Source: Martinezella lusitana (lineage in GTDB: Bacteria; Pseudomonadota; Alphaproteobacteria; Rhizobiales; Rhizobiaceae). Taken from it: a stretch of 64,000 nucleotides of DNA. Below, in pieces: positions 17,913-27,141 of the stretch (position 1 is the stretch's first letter; each line of letters begins with the position of its first letter). Position numbers and translations under genes: made by a program. The stretch is taken from the NCBI RefSeq assembly GCF_010668395.1, contig NZ_WUEY01000023.1:29472-93471 (forward strand), given 5' to 3'. A model generated the notes under the pieces. The model saw only the letters and a list, made by a program, of their open reading frames with translations. It did no database searches and was not told the DNA's origin.

Positions 17913-19034
17913 TCAGGCCGAGCCGCGAAGCATGATTTCTCCATGCAGCAATATGGTCGAAGCGTCGACCGCCGTCACATTCCCATCGTCCTGGTCGATC
18001 ATGCGAAACAGAAGATCCATGGCACCCTGGGCAATCTGCTTGTAGTCCTGCGCGACGGTCGTGATAGGCGGACAGGCGTAGCGCGACAACGGGTGATCGT
18101 CATGGCCGGCAATTCTCAGCTCGCCCTGGCCGGTCTGTCCGACCTTGATACCGGCACGATATGCCGCAGCAATCGCGCCAAAGGCAATCCGATCGTTTGC
18201 ACATAAGATGGTGTTGGTCGGAAAACCGCCGCTTTCGATGAACCGGACCGTCTGCTCGAAGCCGAACCGCTCGAAATCCCAGGTGTCGCCGGTTGAAATC
18301 GGCAGAACGACCGGCTCCTTGTTCAACTGCCGCATCGCATCGACATAGGCCTGCTCTCTCGTTCTGGCATTGGTGTTGACCAGAGGCATGCCCAGATAGC
18401 AGGGCGGCTCGCCCGACCGGCACAGATACTCCACCATCAGCTTGAAGCTTTGGCGATTGTCCGTGCCGACGAACGGAGAAGTGTCGTCCAGAGGAGAGTC
18501 GACATAGATGAGAGGGATGGATTGTCCCAGGGCATGCAGGGTATCTTGCTGAGACTTGGCGCCAAGTGCCGCGATAACGGCGCCGGCGACGTTCATCGAT
18601 CGCAACGTTTCGATCGCGCGGGCTTCGAGTGCCGGGTCGCCGTCCGACGAGAGGACGAATGCAAGATAACCGGAACCGTTGGCGATGACTTCGATGCGGC
18701 GGGTCAGCGCCATGTAGAACGGATCGGTCGTGTCGGGAACGATGATTCCGAGAATGTTGCTGCGGCGGCGATTGAGGTTCACGGCGAAGATATTGGGTCG
18801 GAAGCCGCTATCCTTCAAAGCGGCCTCGATGATGTCGCGCGTTTTCTTCCTTACGGATGTGGGGTCGTTGAAGTACTTCGATACCGTTGGTCTGGACAGC
18901 CCGACAAACTCGGAAAAGTCCTCCATGGTCTTGATGGGCTTTTCTGACAACCCTTGTTCCACCCTGCAGTTATCGATCTGGATCTTAGGCACTTCTTTCG
19001 GGGCCCTGTTCAGCACCCGTCCGGAAATCGTCAC
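17913..19034 (-). CDS. LacI-family repressor of the sugar operon
   Basis: 373 residues. The LacI helix-turn-helix is IKTMEDFSEFVGLSRPTVSKYFNDPTSVRKKTR (split here at IKTMED and SRPTVSKYF, about residues 34-66), followed by a periplasmic-binding-like sugar domain (NILGIIVPDTTDPFYMALTRRIE onward). The GTG start overlaps the GatZ-type stop codon as GTGA, which indicates coupling. About 30 residues before the helix-turn-helix are unusually long, so a start nearer the TTG before SEKPIKTM is possible. It is the last gene of the operon it presumably represses; the palindrome at 24838-24851 is the likely operator. The inducer should be the imported sugar or its phosphate. Confidence 0.86.
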   Translation of the reverse strand: MTISGRVLNRAPKEVPKIQIDNCRVEQGLSEKPIKTMEDFSEFVGLSRPTVSKYFNDPTSVRKKTRDIIEAALKDSGFRPNIFAVNLNRRRSNILGIIVPDTTDPFYMALTRRIEVIANGSGYLAFVLSSDGDPALEARAIETLRSMNVAGAVIAALGAKSQQDTLHALGQSIPLIYVDSPLDDTSPFVGTDNRQSFKLMVEYLCRSGEPPCYLGMPLVNTNARTREQAYVDAMRQLNKEPVVLPISTGDTWDFERFGFEQTVRFIESGGFPTNTILCANDRIAFGAIAAAYRAGIKVGQTGQGELRIAGHDDHPLSRYACPPITTVAQDYKQIAQGAMDLLFRMIDQDDGNVTAVDASTILLHGEIMLRGSA

Positions 19035-20308
19035 CGGCAGGCTTCGAAATAGTCTTCCAAAACAAGGTCGATCGCGTCAAGGGCGAGTGCCTCGGCGCGC
19101 GGCACAATTTTGCCTTGGCGAACCGATTGATAGCTTGGGCGCAAGTATTGACTGATCAGCGTTTCGGGAATGTCGAGGCCTTCCAGCAGCGCGAAAAGCG
19201 ACGTCACGGCCTCCGCGATTTCATGCTGCGGCCAGTAGTAGCGGATGCGGTCGCTGTAGCTGAAATGACGTTGGATGTGCCGCTCGAAATCCGAGCCATG
19301 GTAGTATTTTTCCCAGTTCCTGGGGTCGTGCGTCAGGACCCGTTCGATGACGGCGACAAGCGTTTCCGGCCGTTTGTCCGGGAACAGGAATTCGGCGATC
19401 CGATCGAGGCCGTAATAGGCTTCCCGAAGCGCGAAGGTGAGACCCGGCCCCACCTTCAGGATCGCAAAGCCGTCCAGCACCAGTTGCCGAAGCGCATCGC
19501 GGCTCTGATAGTCGGTGGAATGGGCTTCGAAGACCAGGCCAGGCAGGCTCGCGAGCGTCTCGCTCAGGGCGGCTGCTTTCTCGGGAATGTAAGCGATCAC
19601 GTTCTCGTTGCCGAACTCGACGCCCGGCTGGACGACCGCACCGACGACGCGGGAGAACGCCTCGGTCACGCCGGCCGCCTCGAAGGCGCGGCGATGAACG
19701 GCAATCGTTTCAAGGGCCGCCTCCGGCTTGGTCACCTCCAGAACGTCGAGCTCCTCCATCGCACCGCCCGGAATGGGAACTTCGGTGCCGACGATGTAAA
19801 CGGGCTTCACGCCCGGCACCTCCCGAAGCGTCTCTTCCGCGACTGCCGCAAGACGGGCGGCACGCTCCGCCGTCAGGGCATCGGGGAGGGCGACCGGCTC
19901 GCCGGCGCAGCCCATGCTGGTATCGAGATGCAGTTTGGTGAACCCCGCCTCGGCATAGGCCCTGATCATCTCGCAGGCCTTCGCCATCGCCTCATCTGCC
20001 GGCAGCGTTTTCCAGGGATTTGGGCCAAGGTGATCGCCGCCAAGGATCAATCGTTCCAGTGGAAAACCTGTCTTTGCGGCAATCTTTTCGACAAACTCCT
20101 TGAAGCCGGCAGGCGTCATGCCCGTGTAGCCGCCGTCCTGGTTCACCTGATTGCAGGTGGCTTCCACGAGCAGGTGGCAATCCTTGCGCTTGGCATGCAG
20201 CATCGCCGCTTCGATAACGGTCGGATGCGCCGAGCAGATCGAGGGGATACCCTTGAGGCTCGCGCGGTCGCGCCAGGTCGAGATGTCGGACAGATAGCTG
20301 GTCTGCAT
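19031..20308 (-). CDS. GatZ/KbaZ-family protein, likely D-tagatose-6-phosphate 4-epimerase
   Basis: 425-residue member of PF08013. It has the conserved SAHPTVIEAAM, EATCNQVNQDGGYTG, LGGDHLGPNPW and FEAHSTDYQ segments. In enterobacteria this family is called the non-catalytic subunit of tagatose-bisphosphate aldolase. In Agrobacterium tumefaciens a member has been shown to epimerise D-tagatose 6-phosphate to D-fructose 6-phosphate. No catalytic KbaY/GatY partner is present here and a sugar kinase lies directly upstream, so the epimerase role fits better; that is inference. The start is the ATG at 20308, one base after the kinase stop codon, with AAGGA inside the kinase end. Confidence 0.82.
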   Translation of the reverse strand: MQTSYLSDISTWRDRASLKGIPSICSAHPTVIEAAMLHAKRKDCHLLVEATCNQVNQDGGYTGMTPAGFKEFVEKIAAKTGFPLERLILGGDHLGPNPWKTLPADEAMAKACEMIRAYAEAGFTKLHLDTSMGCAGEPVALPDALTAERAARLAAVAEETLREVPGVKPVYIVGTEVPIPGGAMEELDVLEVTKPEAALETIAVHRRAFEAAGVTEAFSRVVGAVVQPGVEFGNENVIAYIPEKAAALSETLASLPGLVFEAHSTDYQSRDALRQLVLDGFAILKVGPGLTFALREAYYGLDRIAEFLFPDKRPETLVAVIERVLTHDPRNWEKYYHGSDFERHIQRHFSYSDRIRYYWPQHEIAEAVTSLFALLEGLDIPETLISQYLRPSYQSVRQGKIVPRAEALALDAIDLVLEDYFEACR

Positions 20309-20309
20309 G

Positions 20310-21254
20310 TCAGGCAATTCCTTGTGAGTCTATAAGGGAACGAAGCTCGGCCTCCGTCGAGGCACCCTCCATCGGGCCGGCCTTCGTGACCGCCCTCGCT
20401 CCCGATGCATTGGCGTAGCGGAGGGCATCGGCAGGGCTTGCCCCTCTCAGCCAGAAGGTGACGAAGGTGGCGCCGAAGCAGTCGCCGGCCCCTGTGGGAT
20501 CGACTTCCTCGACCTCGAAGCCCGGAAGATGCAGATGCAGTTCCGCATCGTGATAGGTGGCACCCGCGGCGCCACGCTTGATGACGATGGCCTTGATCCC
20601 GCGTCCCAGAAGATCCGCGACGGCCTCCGTCTCGGTCTGGGCCGTGGTAAACAGGAACAGTTCCTCGCCGCTCGGCAGGAACAGGTCCGTTTTCGAAAGC
20701 ACCGTCCGCAGCGCTTCGCGCATGCCGGGCGTATCGAGAATTTCCGCGCGCAGGTTAGGATCGAAGGAGACGGTTCCGCCGTTCGCCTTGATCCGCTCGA
20801 CCGCCGTCAGCACGCTTTCGACCACGCTTGGAGAATAGAGCGCGGTGCCCATGACGTGCATGTGGCTGCAACCGTCGACGAGCGCCAGCGTCTTCTCCGA
20901 CAGCGTGATCGTGCCGCAGGCGCTGTGGCGAATGTTGAAGACGAAAGCGCGGCTGCCGTCCTCGCGATAGCGCACGAAGGCGCTGCCTGTCGTGCCCTGG
21001 GGAACGACTTCGATGCCCGAAATATCGACGCCGTCTTCCTGCAGCCGATTGGTGTTCACCCAGCCGAAATCGTCATCGCCGACGCGCGAGATGATGGCGC
21101 AGGGCTGTCCGAGCTTGCCGACCTGATCGATGAAGATGGCCGGCGCTCCGGACGGGAAGGGGCCAATCAGCGGGACCGCTTCGCGGAAACCGTTTCCGCG
21201 ATCGGTGGCAACGATTTCGACCAGGATTTCGCCGATGGTAAGGACTTTCGACAT
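20310..21254 (-). CDS. PfkB-family sugar kinase, likely tagatose kinase
   Basis: 314-residue ribokinase-fold kinase (PF00294). The N-terminal IGEILVEI strand and the C-terminal signature DPTGAGDCFGATF with the catalytic aspartate are both present. Kinases of this family phosphorylate C6 or C1 of ketoses. Partnered with the PF08013 protein that follows, D-tagatose to D-tagatose 6-phosphate is the most economical reading. The ATG at 21254 gives the usual N-terminus; the open frame continues to 21302 into the permease gene. It lies inside a six-gene operon, 19 bases after the permease stop codon. Confidence 0.84.
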   Translation of the reverse strand: MSKVLTIGEILVEIVATDRGNGFREAVPLIGPFPSGAPAIFIDQVGKLGQPCAIISRVGDDDFGWVNTNRLQEDGVDISGIEVVPQGTTGSAFVRYREDGSRAFVFNIRHSACGTITLSEKTLALVDGCSHMHVMGTALYSPSVVESVLTAVERIKANGGTVSFDPNLRAEILDTPGMREALRTVLSKTDLFLPSGEELFLFTTAQTETEAVADLLGRGIKAIVIKRGAAGATYHDAELHLHLPGFEVEEVDPTGAGDCFGATFVTFWLRGASPADALRYANASGARAVTKAGPMEGASTEAELRSLIDSQGIA

Positions 21255-21273
21255 GGTGCAATGGTGCCCTGAT

Positions 21274-22236
21274 TTACTGCTTGGCTCGTTTCGCGCGCAC
21301 ATCCAGATAGACGGCCACCAGGATAACGACGCCCTTGACGATGAGTTGGTAGAAATAGGGAACGGACAGCATATTCATGCCGTTGTTGAGAACGCCGATG
21401 ATGAGCGCCCCAATCAACGTGCCGACCATGGTGCCAACACCTCCCGAAAGGCTTGTACCACCAAGGACGGCAGCCGCGATAGCATCCAGTTCGTAGCTCA
21501 TTCCCGCATTGGTTTGCGCTGAGAAGAGCCGGGAGGAGAGAAGGATGCCGCTGATGGCCGACATGACGCCGGAGATCATGAAGATGGTGATCTTCAGCCT
21601 GTCGACCTTGATGCCGGAATAGAGCGCCGCTTCCTTGTTGCCGCCCGTCAGATAGGCCCTGCGTCCGAACGTGGTCTTGCTGAGGAGAATATGGTTGAAC
21701 ACGAACAGCACAGCCACGAACCAGATGACGATCGGAATGCCGATGAAGCTCTGGGTGCCGATCGCCGTCCAGCTCGGGTCCATGATCATCGCCGGGGCGC
21801 CGTTGGTCGGAAGGCTGACGAGGCCGCGGTAAATCCCCATGGTCGCCACCGTGACGATGAAGGATGGCAGCATGAGCTTTGCCGTCAGCGCGCCGTTCAC
21901 CAGGCCGAGTGTCGCGCCGGCAAGGACGGTTATGACGATGGCGGGCACGAAGCCGAGGCCGAAAAGAATGCATTGCGCTCCGACCATGCCGGCAACCGCG
22001 ATGATGGAGCCGATCGAAAGGTCGATCTCGCCGAGCAGGATGACCCATGTCATGCCGAAGGCGGCAATGGCGATGACGGCCACCTGTTGAAGAATGTTCA
22101 GGAAATTGGCGACCGACATGAAGCGCCCGTTGGTGAGGGAAAAGATCACGCAAAGGGCAACGAGCGACAAGAAGATGCCGCCGTACTGCTTGAGGGCTCG
22201 GCTATAGGCAGCGTTGGCTGCGCTGGTGTTGCTCAT
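21274..22236 (-). CDS. Sugar ABC transporter permease, RbsC-like
   Basis: 320-residue inner-membrane permease with eight to ten hydrophobic segments and the RbsC-type GEIDLSIGSI, AAAVLGGTSLSGG and GALIIGVLNNGMNM motifs. It forms the channel for the binding protein at 23852-24745. Its ATG overlaps the ATPase stop codon as ATGA, which implies coupling. Cargo as for the operon: a ketohexose or hexitol, inferred from the kinase and GatZ-type genes. Confidence 0.9.
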   Translation of the reverse strand: MSNTSAANAAYSRALKQYGGIFLSLVALCVIFSLTNGRFMSVANFLNILQQVAVIAIAAFGMTWVILLGEIDLSIGSIIAVAGMVGAQCILFGLGFVPAIVITVLAGATLGLVNGALTAKLMLPSFIVTVATMGIYRGLVSLPTNGAPAMIMDPSWTAIGTQSFIGIPIVIWFVAVLFVFNHILLSKTTFGRRAYLTGGNKEAALYSGIKVDRLKITIFMISGVMSAISGILLSSRLFSAQTNAGMSYELDAIAAAVLGGTSLSGGVGTMVGTLIGALIIGVLNNGMNMLSVPYFYQLIVKGVVILVAVYLDVRAKRAKQ

Positions 22237-23750
22237 GATAGGAATCCCGTCGCAAAGCTCATTATTTTTTCGGGCGTCATCTGGTCCGGCGCCGCGATTG
22301 CCGTCATGCGGCCTTCGCTCATCACGACGACGCGATCGCTCATGCCGATGACTTCCGGCAGTTCGGAGGACACCAGCAGGATCGCGGTTCCTTCTGCCGC
22401 CAACTGGCGGATGATCTTGTAGATTTCGAACTTGGCCCCGACATCCACGCCGCGCGTCGGCTCATCGAGGATGAGAATTCGCGGCCTGGTCAGCAACCAC
22501 TTCGCCAGAACGATCTTCTGCTGGTTGCCGCCCGACAGGGAACCGGTCACGGTTTCGAGCGAGGCCGTCTTGATGGCGAGGCGACCGACCTCCGCCGTGG
22601 CGGCCTGCCGTTCGCGCCGGCGCTTGAGGAAGCCGAAGCCGTCGGCAAAGTCCTTCAGCGCCACCATCGAAATGTTCGTTTCGACGCTATGGGCAAGGAC
22701 GAGGCCTTCTTCCTTGCGGTTTTCGGTGACGAAACCAATGCGTCTGTCGATCGCTTCGACGGGCGAGCGGATGGCGATCTTTTTGCCGTCGATCGAGATG
22801 GTGCCCGCGGAGGGCTGCCTCATGCCAAAGAGCGTGTTCATCACTTCCGATCGTCCGGAGCCGATCAGACCGAAGAAACCAAGGATTTCACCGCCTCGCA
22901 CGTCGAAGCTGATATTGTCGAACTCGCCCGGGCGCGACAATCCCTGGACGGACAGGGCCGCCTTTTGATCCGCAGAAGGTGCGGGCACATCGCGCGGCGG
23001 GTAGATCTCGTTCATGTCGCGGCCGACCATCAGCGCGATCAGCTCCTCGATCGTCGTCCCGGTCTTGTCGCGCGTGGTGATGTAGCTGCCATCGCGCACG
23101 ACCGTAATGTCGTCGCTCAACCGCATGATCTCTTCCATGCGATGCGAGACATAGATGATCGCGACGCCCTGGGCCTTCAGGCGCGAAATGATGTCGAAGA
23201 GAATTTCCGCCTCGTTGTCGCTGAGCGAAGATGTCGGCTCATCGAGAATGACGACCTTGGCCTTGATGCTGAGGCCCTTGGCGATTTCGACCAACTGCCG
23301 CTGCGCGATCGACAAATCGCCCACCTTGTCGGTGACGGAAACGGGCAGCTTGAGTTCTGCGACCAATTCGGCCGCTTCGCGAATGAGCGCCTTGTCGTTG
23401 ATGAAGCCGTAGCGGGACGGTTCCCGCGTCGCCAGGATGTTCTCCGCGACGGTCAAGTTGTTGCAAAGGCTGAGTTCCTGAAAGACGATCGTCAGGCCGG
23501 CCTTCGTCGCATCCTGCGGCCCCGCCGGGGCATAGGGCTCACCGCCAAGGCGGATGCTGCCCGATGTCGGCTGATAGACGCCGGCAAGGATCTTCATCAG
23601 GGTCGATTTGCCCGCGCCGTTCTCTCCGAGGATCGTGTGCACGCGTCCCGGCATGACGCGCAGCTGCATGCCCTTCAGCGCGGAGACGGAGCCGAAGACT
23701 TTCGTTACGTCCTTGATCTCCAGGATTGGACTGCCATTCGAGGATGCCAT
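22233..23750 (-). CDS. Sugar ABC transporter ATPase, RbsA/MglA-like
   Basis: 505-residue tandem ATPase. The first half has Walker A GENGAGKST, the signature LSIAQRQLVEIAKGLS and Walker B VVILDEPTSSL. The second half has a degenerate Walker A (GLIGSGRSE), the signature LSGGNQQKI and LILDEPTRGVD. This two-domain form with an altered second P-loop is normal for carbohydrate importers of the RbsA class. It follows the binding-protein gene after a 101-base gap containing a hairpin and overlaps the permease gene by four bases. Confidence 0.92.
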   Translation of the reverse strand: MASSNGSPILEIKDVTKVFGSVSALKGMQLRVMPGRVHTILGENGAGKSTLMKILAGVYQPTSGSIRLGGEPYAPAGPQDATKAGLTIVFQELSLCNNLTVAENILATREPSRYGFINDKALIREAAELVAELKLPVSVTDKVGDLSIAQRQLVEIAKGLSIKAKVVILDEPTSSLSDNEAEILFDIISRLKAQGVAIIYVSHRMEEIMRLSDDITVVRDGSYITTRDKTGTTIEELIALMVGRDMNEIYPPRDVPAPSADQKAALSVQGLSRPGEFDNISFDVRGGEILGFFGLIGSGRSEVMNTLFGMRQPSAGTISIDGKKIAIRSPVEAIDRRIGFVTENRKEEGLVLAHSVETNISMVALKDFADGFGFLKRRRERQAATAEVGRLAIKTASLETVTGSLSGGNQQKIVLAKWLLTRPRILILDEPTRGVDVGAKFEIYKIIRQLAAEGTAILLVSSELPEVIGMSDRVVVMSEGRMTAIAAPDQMTPEKIMSFATGFLS

Positions 23751-23773
23751 GCCTCACCTTTTCTTGCCTGGTT

Positions 23774-23804
23774 CCGGCGGCCGCGATGAAACGCAGGCCG
23801 CCGG
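23774..23804 (-). other. Intercistronic hairpin after the sugar-binding-protein gene
   Basis: CCGGCGGCC and GGCCGCCGG form a perfect nine-base-pair stem with a 13-base loop, between the binding-protein stop codon and the ATPase start. Such stems often protect the upstream message or partly terminate, keeping binding protein more abundant than the rest of the transporter. Confidence 0.55.
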
Positions 23805-23851
23805 AGGAGCGGTCTTTTCCAGAGAAAAAGCCGTCTTGGGAGGAAATAAAA

Positions 23852-24745
23852 TCAGTTCTTCTTCACGTAGACGCCGGGCACGATGGGCTGGCTTTCCGGA
23901 ACGCTTTCGCCGGCCTTGACCTTGAGGGCCGTATCCACGGCAAGCTTGCCCATCTGATCCGGAAACTGCTGGATGACGCCGACCATGTCGGGATCCGTGT
24001 CGACTGCCTTGATCGCTTCCGGCATGCCGTCAAAGCCGATCACCTTCACCTTGCCGCCGAGCCCGGCGGACTTTACGGCGACGGAGGCGGCAAGCGCGGC
24101 ATCGTCACCGAAGCCGAAAATGCCGTTGATATCGGGATTGGCCTGCAACATGTTCTGCGCCACGGCCAGAGCTTCGGCGCGCGTGATGCCGGTCTGGATC
24201 GAGACGATCTTGATGTCGGGATGCTTTGCGATCGCGTCCTTGAAGCCGTTCACGCGATTGACCACCGACTGCACCAGCGGATAGTCGATGATGGCGACAT
24301 TGCCCTTGCCGCCGAGCTGCTGCGCCATCAGTTCACCGGCCTTTACGCCGCCGGCGTAGTTATCCGTGCCGATATAGGACGCGACCTTGGCGCCTTCGAC
24401 CGGAACGTCGACGGTGATGACCTTGATGCCGGCTGCCTGGGCGCGCGCTACGGCCGCCAATGCACCCTTGCTATCGACGGGCGACATGATGATCACGTCG
24501 ACGCCCTTGACGATGAAGTCTTCGATATCGGCGAGCTGCTTGTTCAGGTCCTGGTTGGCGATCGACATTTCGACCTGGACGTTCTTGGCGGCGGCTTCAT
24601 CCGTGATCGCCTTGGCGAGCGCATTGTAGAAGGGGTGTTGCTGGGTGAGCAACGAGACGCCGATGTCCTCGGCATGTGCCGCGACAGCGGCCAACATGAC
24701 GCTGGCGGAAACAAGCAAGGACTTGGTGAAAGAAGATAGGGTCAA
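23852..24745 (-). CDS. Sugar ABC transporter substrate-binding protein, RbsB-like
   Basis: 297 residues of the periplasmic binding protein type 1 sugar class. A signal peptide covers about residues 1-25 (FTKSLLVSASVMLAAVAAHA). The mature protein opens IGVSLLTQQHPFYNALAKAI and contains SPVDSKGALAAV and VIGFDGMPEAI. The chosen start is a TTG at 24745 with AGGGAGGAG seven bases ahead; upstream ATG codons lack a site and would give an over-long leader. It is the first gene of the operon and binds the imported sugar, probably tagatose or a related polyol. Confidence 0.87.
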   Translation of the reverse strand: MTLSSFTKSLLVSASVMLAAVAAHAEDIGVSLLTQQHPFYNALAKAITDEAAAKNVQVEMSIANQDLNKQLADIEDFIVKGVDVIIMSPVDSKGALAAVARAQAAGIKVITVDVPVEGAKVASYIGTDNYAGGVKAGELMAQQLGGKGNVAIIDYPLVQSVVNRVNGFKDAIAKHPDIKIVSIQTGITRAEALAVAQNMLQANPDINGIFGFGDDAALAASVAVKSAGLGGKVKVIGFDGMPEAIKAVDTDPDMVGVIQQFPDQMGKLAVDTALKVKAGESVPESQPIVPGVYVKKN

Positions 24746-24821
24746 AGGAGCTCCTCCCTGTGATGAGACCTCAGAAGCGAACATCCGTCCTGGCTCGGCC
24801 TCCCGCCAGCGGACGGAGAGC

Positions 24822-24851
24822 TTCATAGGGTAAATTATTGACGCGCGTCAA
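24822..24851 (-). promoter_or_regulatory. Promoter and LacI-type operator of the sugar operon
   Basis: TTGACGCGCGTCAA at 24838-24851 is a perfect 14-base palindrome with a central CpG, typical of LacI-family operators. Read on the minus strand its first six bases are the -35 hexamer TTGACG; a TATGAA -10 candidate follows at 24827-24822 after 18 bases. Repressor bound here would block polymerase directly. The remaining 24852-25021 gap holds no gene. Confidence 0.72.
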
Positions 24852-25021
24852 GTTTTATTTATGCATACGAATTGTTGTAATCGGTCTCGTGATAAGAAAT
24901 TAGAGTGGCGGCAGGATTGCGGCTCGAAATGCATCGGAGGCATGTTGCGCTTTGCGCAATCGATACCGAGGCAGCCGATGGCGGCGGGCCGGCGGCATCT
25001 CCCTTCCTGGGCATCCGGCGG

Positions 25022-25417
25022 CTATCTGGCGTCATAGGTGGATTGTGCTTCTCTAACCTGTTCCCAGTTTGTCTTGGCCCAATCGACGAGCCCCTGCGTC
25101 GGTTGCAGCAGGCTTTTTCCCAGGATGGTGATCTCGTATTCGACACGCGGCGGCACCTCGGGAAACACTTCCCGCACGACCAGCCCGTCGCGCTCGAGAT
25201 TTTTCAGGGTCGCGGAGAGCATTCGTTGCGAGATTCCCGGGACGGAGCGCTCAAGCTCGGAAAATCGCGCCCGGCCGCCGAGAAGATCAAGCGACAGGAT
25301 GACGAAGATCGTCCATTTGTCTCCGATCTTGTTCAGCAGTTCCCGCACCGCCATGGGGTCTGAACTCCTGCATATGGCCGCAGGGTCGAGGCCGACGAAT
25401 TTGCCCGGTTTCTTCAT
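25022..25417 (-). CDS. HxlR-family transcriptional regulator
   Basis: 131-residue winged-helix protein of the HxlR/YodB group. The core is IGDKWTIFVILSLDLLGGRARFSELERSVPGISQRMLSATLKNLERDGLV (about residues 31-80), the usual recognition helix and wing. A cysteine at about residue 16 (AICRSSDPM) may act as a redox sensor, as in YodB/QorR-type members; that is inference. It is divergent from a SnoaL-like gene and an azoreductase gene, the common arrangement for quinone or electrophile stress control. Confidence 0.88.
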   Translation of the reverse strand: MKKPGKFVGLDPAAICRSSDPMAVRELLNKIGDKWTIFVILSLDLLGGRARFSELERSVPGISQRMLSATLKNLERDGLVVREVFPEVPPRVEYEITILGKSLLQPTQGLVDWAKTNWEQVREAQSTYDAR

Positions 25418-25534
25418 GACTTACCTCGGTGTTAGCTACTGAAATGAAAGTGCCTTCTTTTTCAGAATTAGCTTCCAATATATATGTAGCTCTCATTCGG
25501 TTAGCAACTACGCGAAACGCTTGGAGAGCCTGTG

Positions 25535-25969
25535 ATGACGAATCCGAAATACGCTGTCTTTGACCCCGCCCGACCTTATTTCGACCTGGTCCGCACGGCG
25601 CTGGGCGACCTCGTCGATGGCGAGCACTTCTTCGATATCGTCGCGGACGATGTCGTCTACGAGGTTCTTTACGACATTGCCGGTTGGCCCCGCGTCATCG
25701 AGGGGCGCCCGGATCTGATGGCCCAGTTCAGGGGCTATTGCGACCACATCAGGCTACAAACCGCCGACAAGCTGGTTCGTCATGCGATGGATGACGGCAG
25801 GGGCCTTGTCATCGAATACGAAGTTCATGGAACCATCCTTGCGACCGGGGTGAAATACCACAACAGGTTCTGCTCGATCATCAGGATCGAAAATCGAAAA
25901 GTGGCGCATTGGCGAGACTACATGGACTCTCTGGCCGCCTGGAACGCGCTCACGGCGCGCGCCCGCTGA
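25535..25969 (+). CDS. SnoaL-like protein
   Basis: 144 residues with an NTF2-like alpha-beta barrel fold (SnoaL-like). Visible parts are LGDLVDGEHFFDIVADDVVYEVLY near the N-terminus and IRIENRKVAHWRDYMDSLAAWNAL near the C-terminus. Such proteins range from ketone isomerases to ligand carriers, so the activity is not assignable. The ATG at 25535 has GGAGA seven bases ahead. It is cotranscribed with the azoreductase 34 bases downstream and divergent from the HxlR gene. Confidence 0.84.
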   Translation: MTNPKYAVFDPARPYFDLVRTALGDLVDGEHFFDIVADDVVYEVLYDIAGWPRVIEGRPDLMAQFRGYCDHIRLQTADKLVRHAMDDGRGLVIEYEVHGTILATGVKYHNRFCSIIRIENRKVAHWRDYMDSLAAWNALTARAR

Positions 25970-26003
25970 CAAAACCTTCCGACAGAAATTGAGAGCTATC
26001 GTC

Positions 26004-26612
26004 ATGAAACGAATTCTTATGATCGAAGTAAGCCCCCGGGGAGGCGAGTCGGCGAGCCGCGCGGTCGCGGATACGCTCGCAGCGCGGCTCGCCGCGCTTC
26101 ATCCGTCTGCGGAACTGACGCGCCGCAACCTGGCCGCCGAGCATCTACCGCATTTGGACGAAACGACGCTTCGCGCCATTTCGACGAAGGATCCCGTCGA
26201 GGCAGGAAACCTCAACGAGGCGGCACGCCGGTCGGATCACCTGACCGATGAGCTTCTGAACTGCGATCTTCTGGTGATCGCCACGCCGATGTGGAACTTC
26301 GGCATTCCATCGGCTCTCAAGGCCTGGGTCGATCTGGTCGTGCGGCCGGGCAGGACCTTTCAATATGGGGGTGAGGGCGTTGTCGGCCTGGCAAAGGACA
26401 AGAAGGCCATTTTGGTTTTGGCTTCGGGCGGCGTCTTCACGGAAGGCCCATGGCGTCCGTGGGATTTCGTCGAGCCTTACCTGCGCCAGATCCTCGGCTT
26501 CATCGGGATCACCGATGTGCAGACCGTTCGGGCCGAAGGGATGAACATCCCGACGTTGGCGCGGGACGCAGTGCCCAAGGCCAGAAAGGCCGTCGAAGAC
26601 CTGGTGCTATAG
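26004..26612 (+). CDS. azoR: FMN-dependent NADH-azoreductase
   Basis: 202-residue flavodoxin-fold oxidoreductase of the AzoR family. The N-terminal phosphate-binding loop is MIEVSPRGGESASR, and the FMN-contact segment TPMWNFGIPSALKAWVDLVVRPGRTFQY is diagnostic. It reduces quinones and azo compounds by two electrons with NAD(P)H, a protective function. The ATG at 26004 is chosen over a TTG at 25989. It forms a likely two-gene unit with the SnoaL-like gene under the divergent HxlR regulator. Confidence 0.88.
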   Translation: MKRILMIEVSPRGGESASRAVADTLAARLAALHPSAELTRRNLAAEHLPHLDETTLRAISTKDPVEAGNLNEAARRSDHLTDELLNCDLLVIATPMWNFGIPSALKAWVDLVVRPGRTFQYGGEGVVGLAKDKKAILVLASGGVFTEGPWRPWDFVEPYLRQILGFIGITDVQTVRAEGMNIPTLARDAVPKARKAVEDLVL

Positions 26613-27141
26613 GGCTTGCTCACGGGTTTGACGCGCGACAGGGCCCGACCCCGCAATCGCCAATTATCGTTCCGCCACCTTCTGCTGAAGGCTTGCGACG
26701 GGGATTCTTTCCCACGGTGTTCGGTGTCGGGAAGGCAGGGCTCGAATGCCGTCAAGCGGTGCAATCCCCCCTGCCTCGATACCCACGAAAGGAGAAGCTC
26801 GCCATGGGCGCTCCACTTCCTCGTCAAAAATGGACGTAGGCTTCTCTCGGAAAGCTCACTAGCGTCCTGAAGGAGTAGACATAAAGGCTGCCGACGCAAC
26901 GGGACCGTTGATCGCCACGGCCTGCCAATCGACAAAAAGTGAACCTACGAATGCTGTGGCTTGCTATGACAAACTCGTTTTCCAGGGTGCTATCCTTGCC
27001 GAAACCACATGAGCGAGGTTGGCCGAAGCGTGTCGCAATCTTCCGGATGCGGTTTTATCGCCTTGGCCTGTTGATCATTCGCGTGCCGTTGCCTTGCAAA
27101 CCGCAGCTCATTTCTGCGCGTCCTGCCGGAGAGAAGGCATA
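26613..27141. other. 529-base stretch without a convincing gene
   Basis: Open frames here are short, lack ribosome binding sites or oppose each other. One inverted repeat pairs GGCAGGG near 26734 with CCCTGCC near 26769. An 11-codon frame at 26804-26839 has a good AAAGGAG site but no further support. The stretch may be a decayed gene or untranslated sequence. Confidence 0.4.

Noticed and set aside
26804..26839. Eleven-codon frame with AAAGGAG site
   Set aside because: Too short to support alone; no known leader-peptide pattern and no clear downstream gene.
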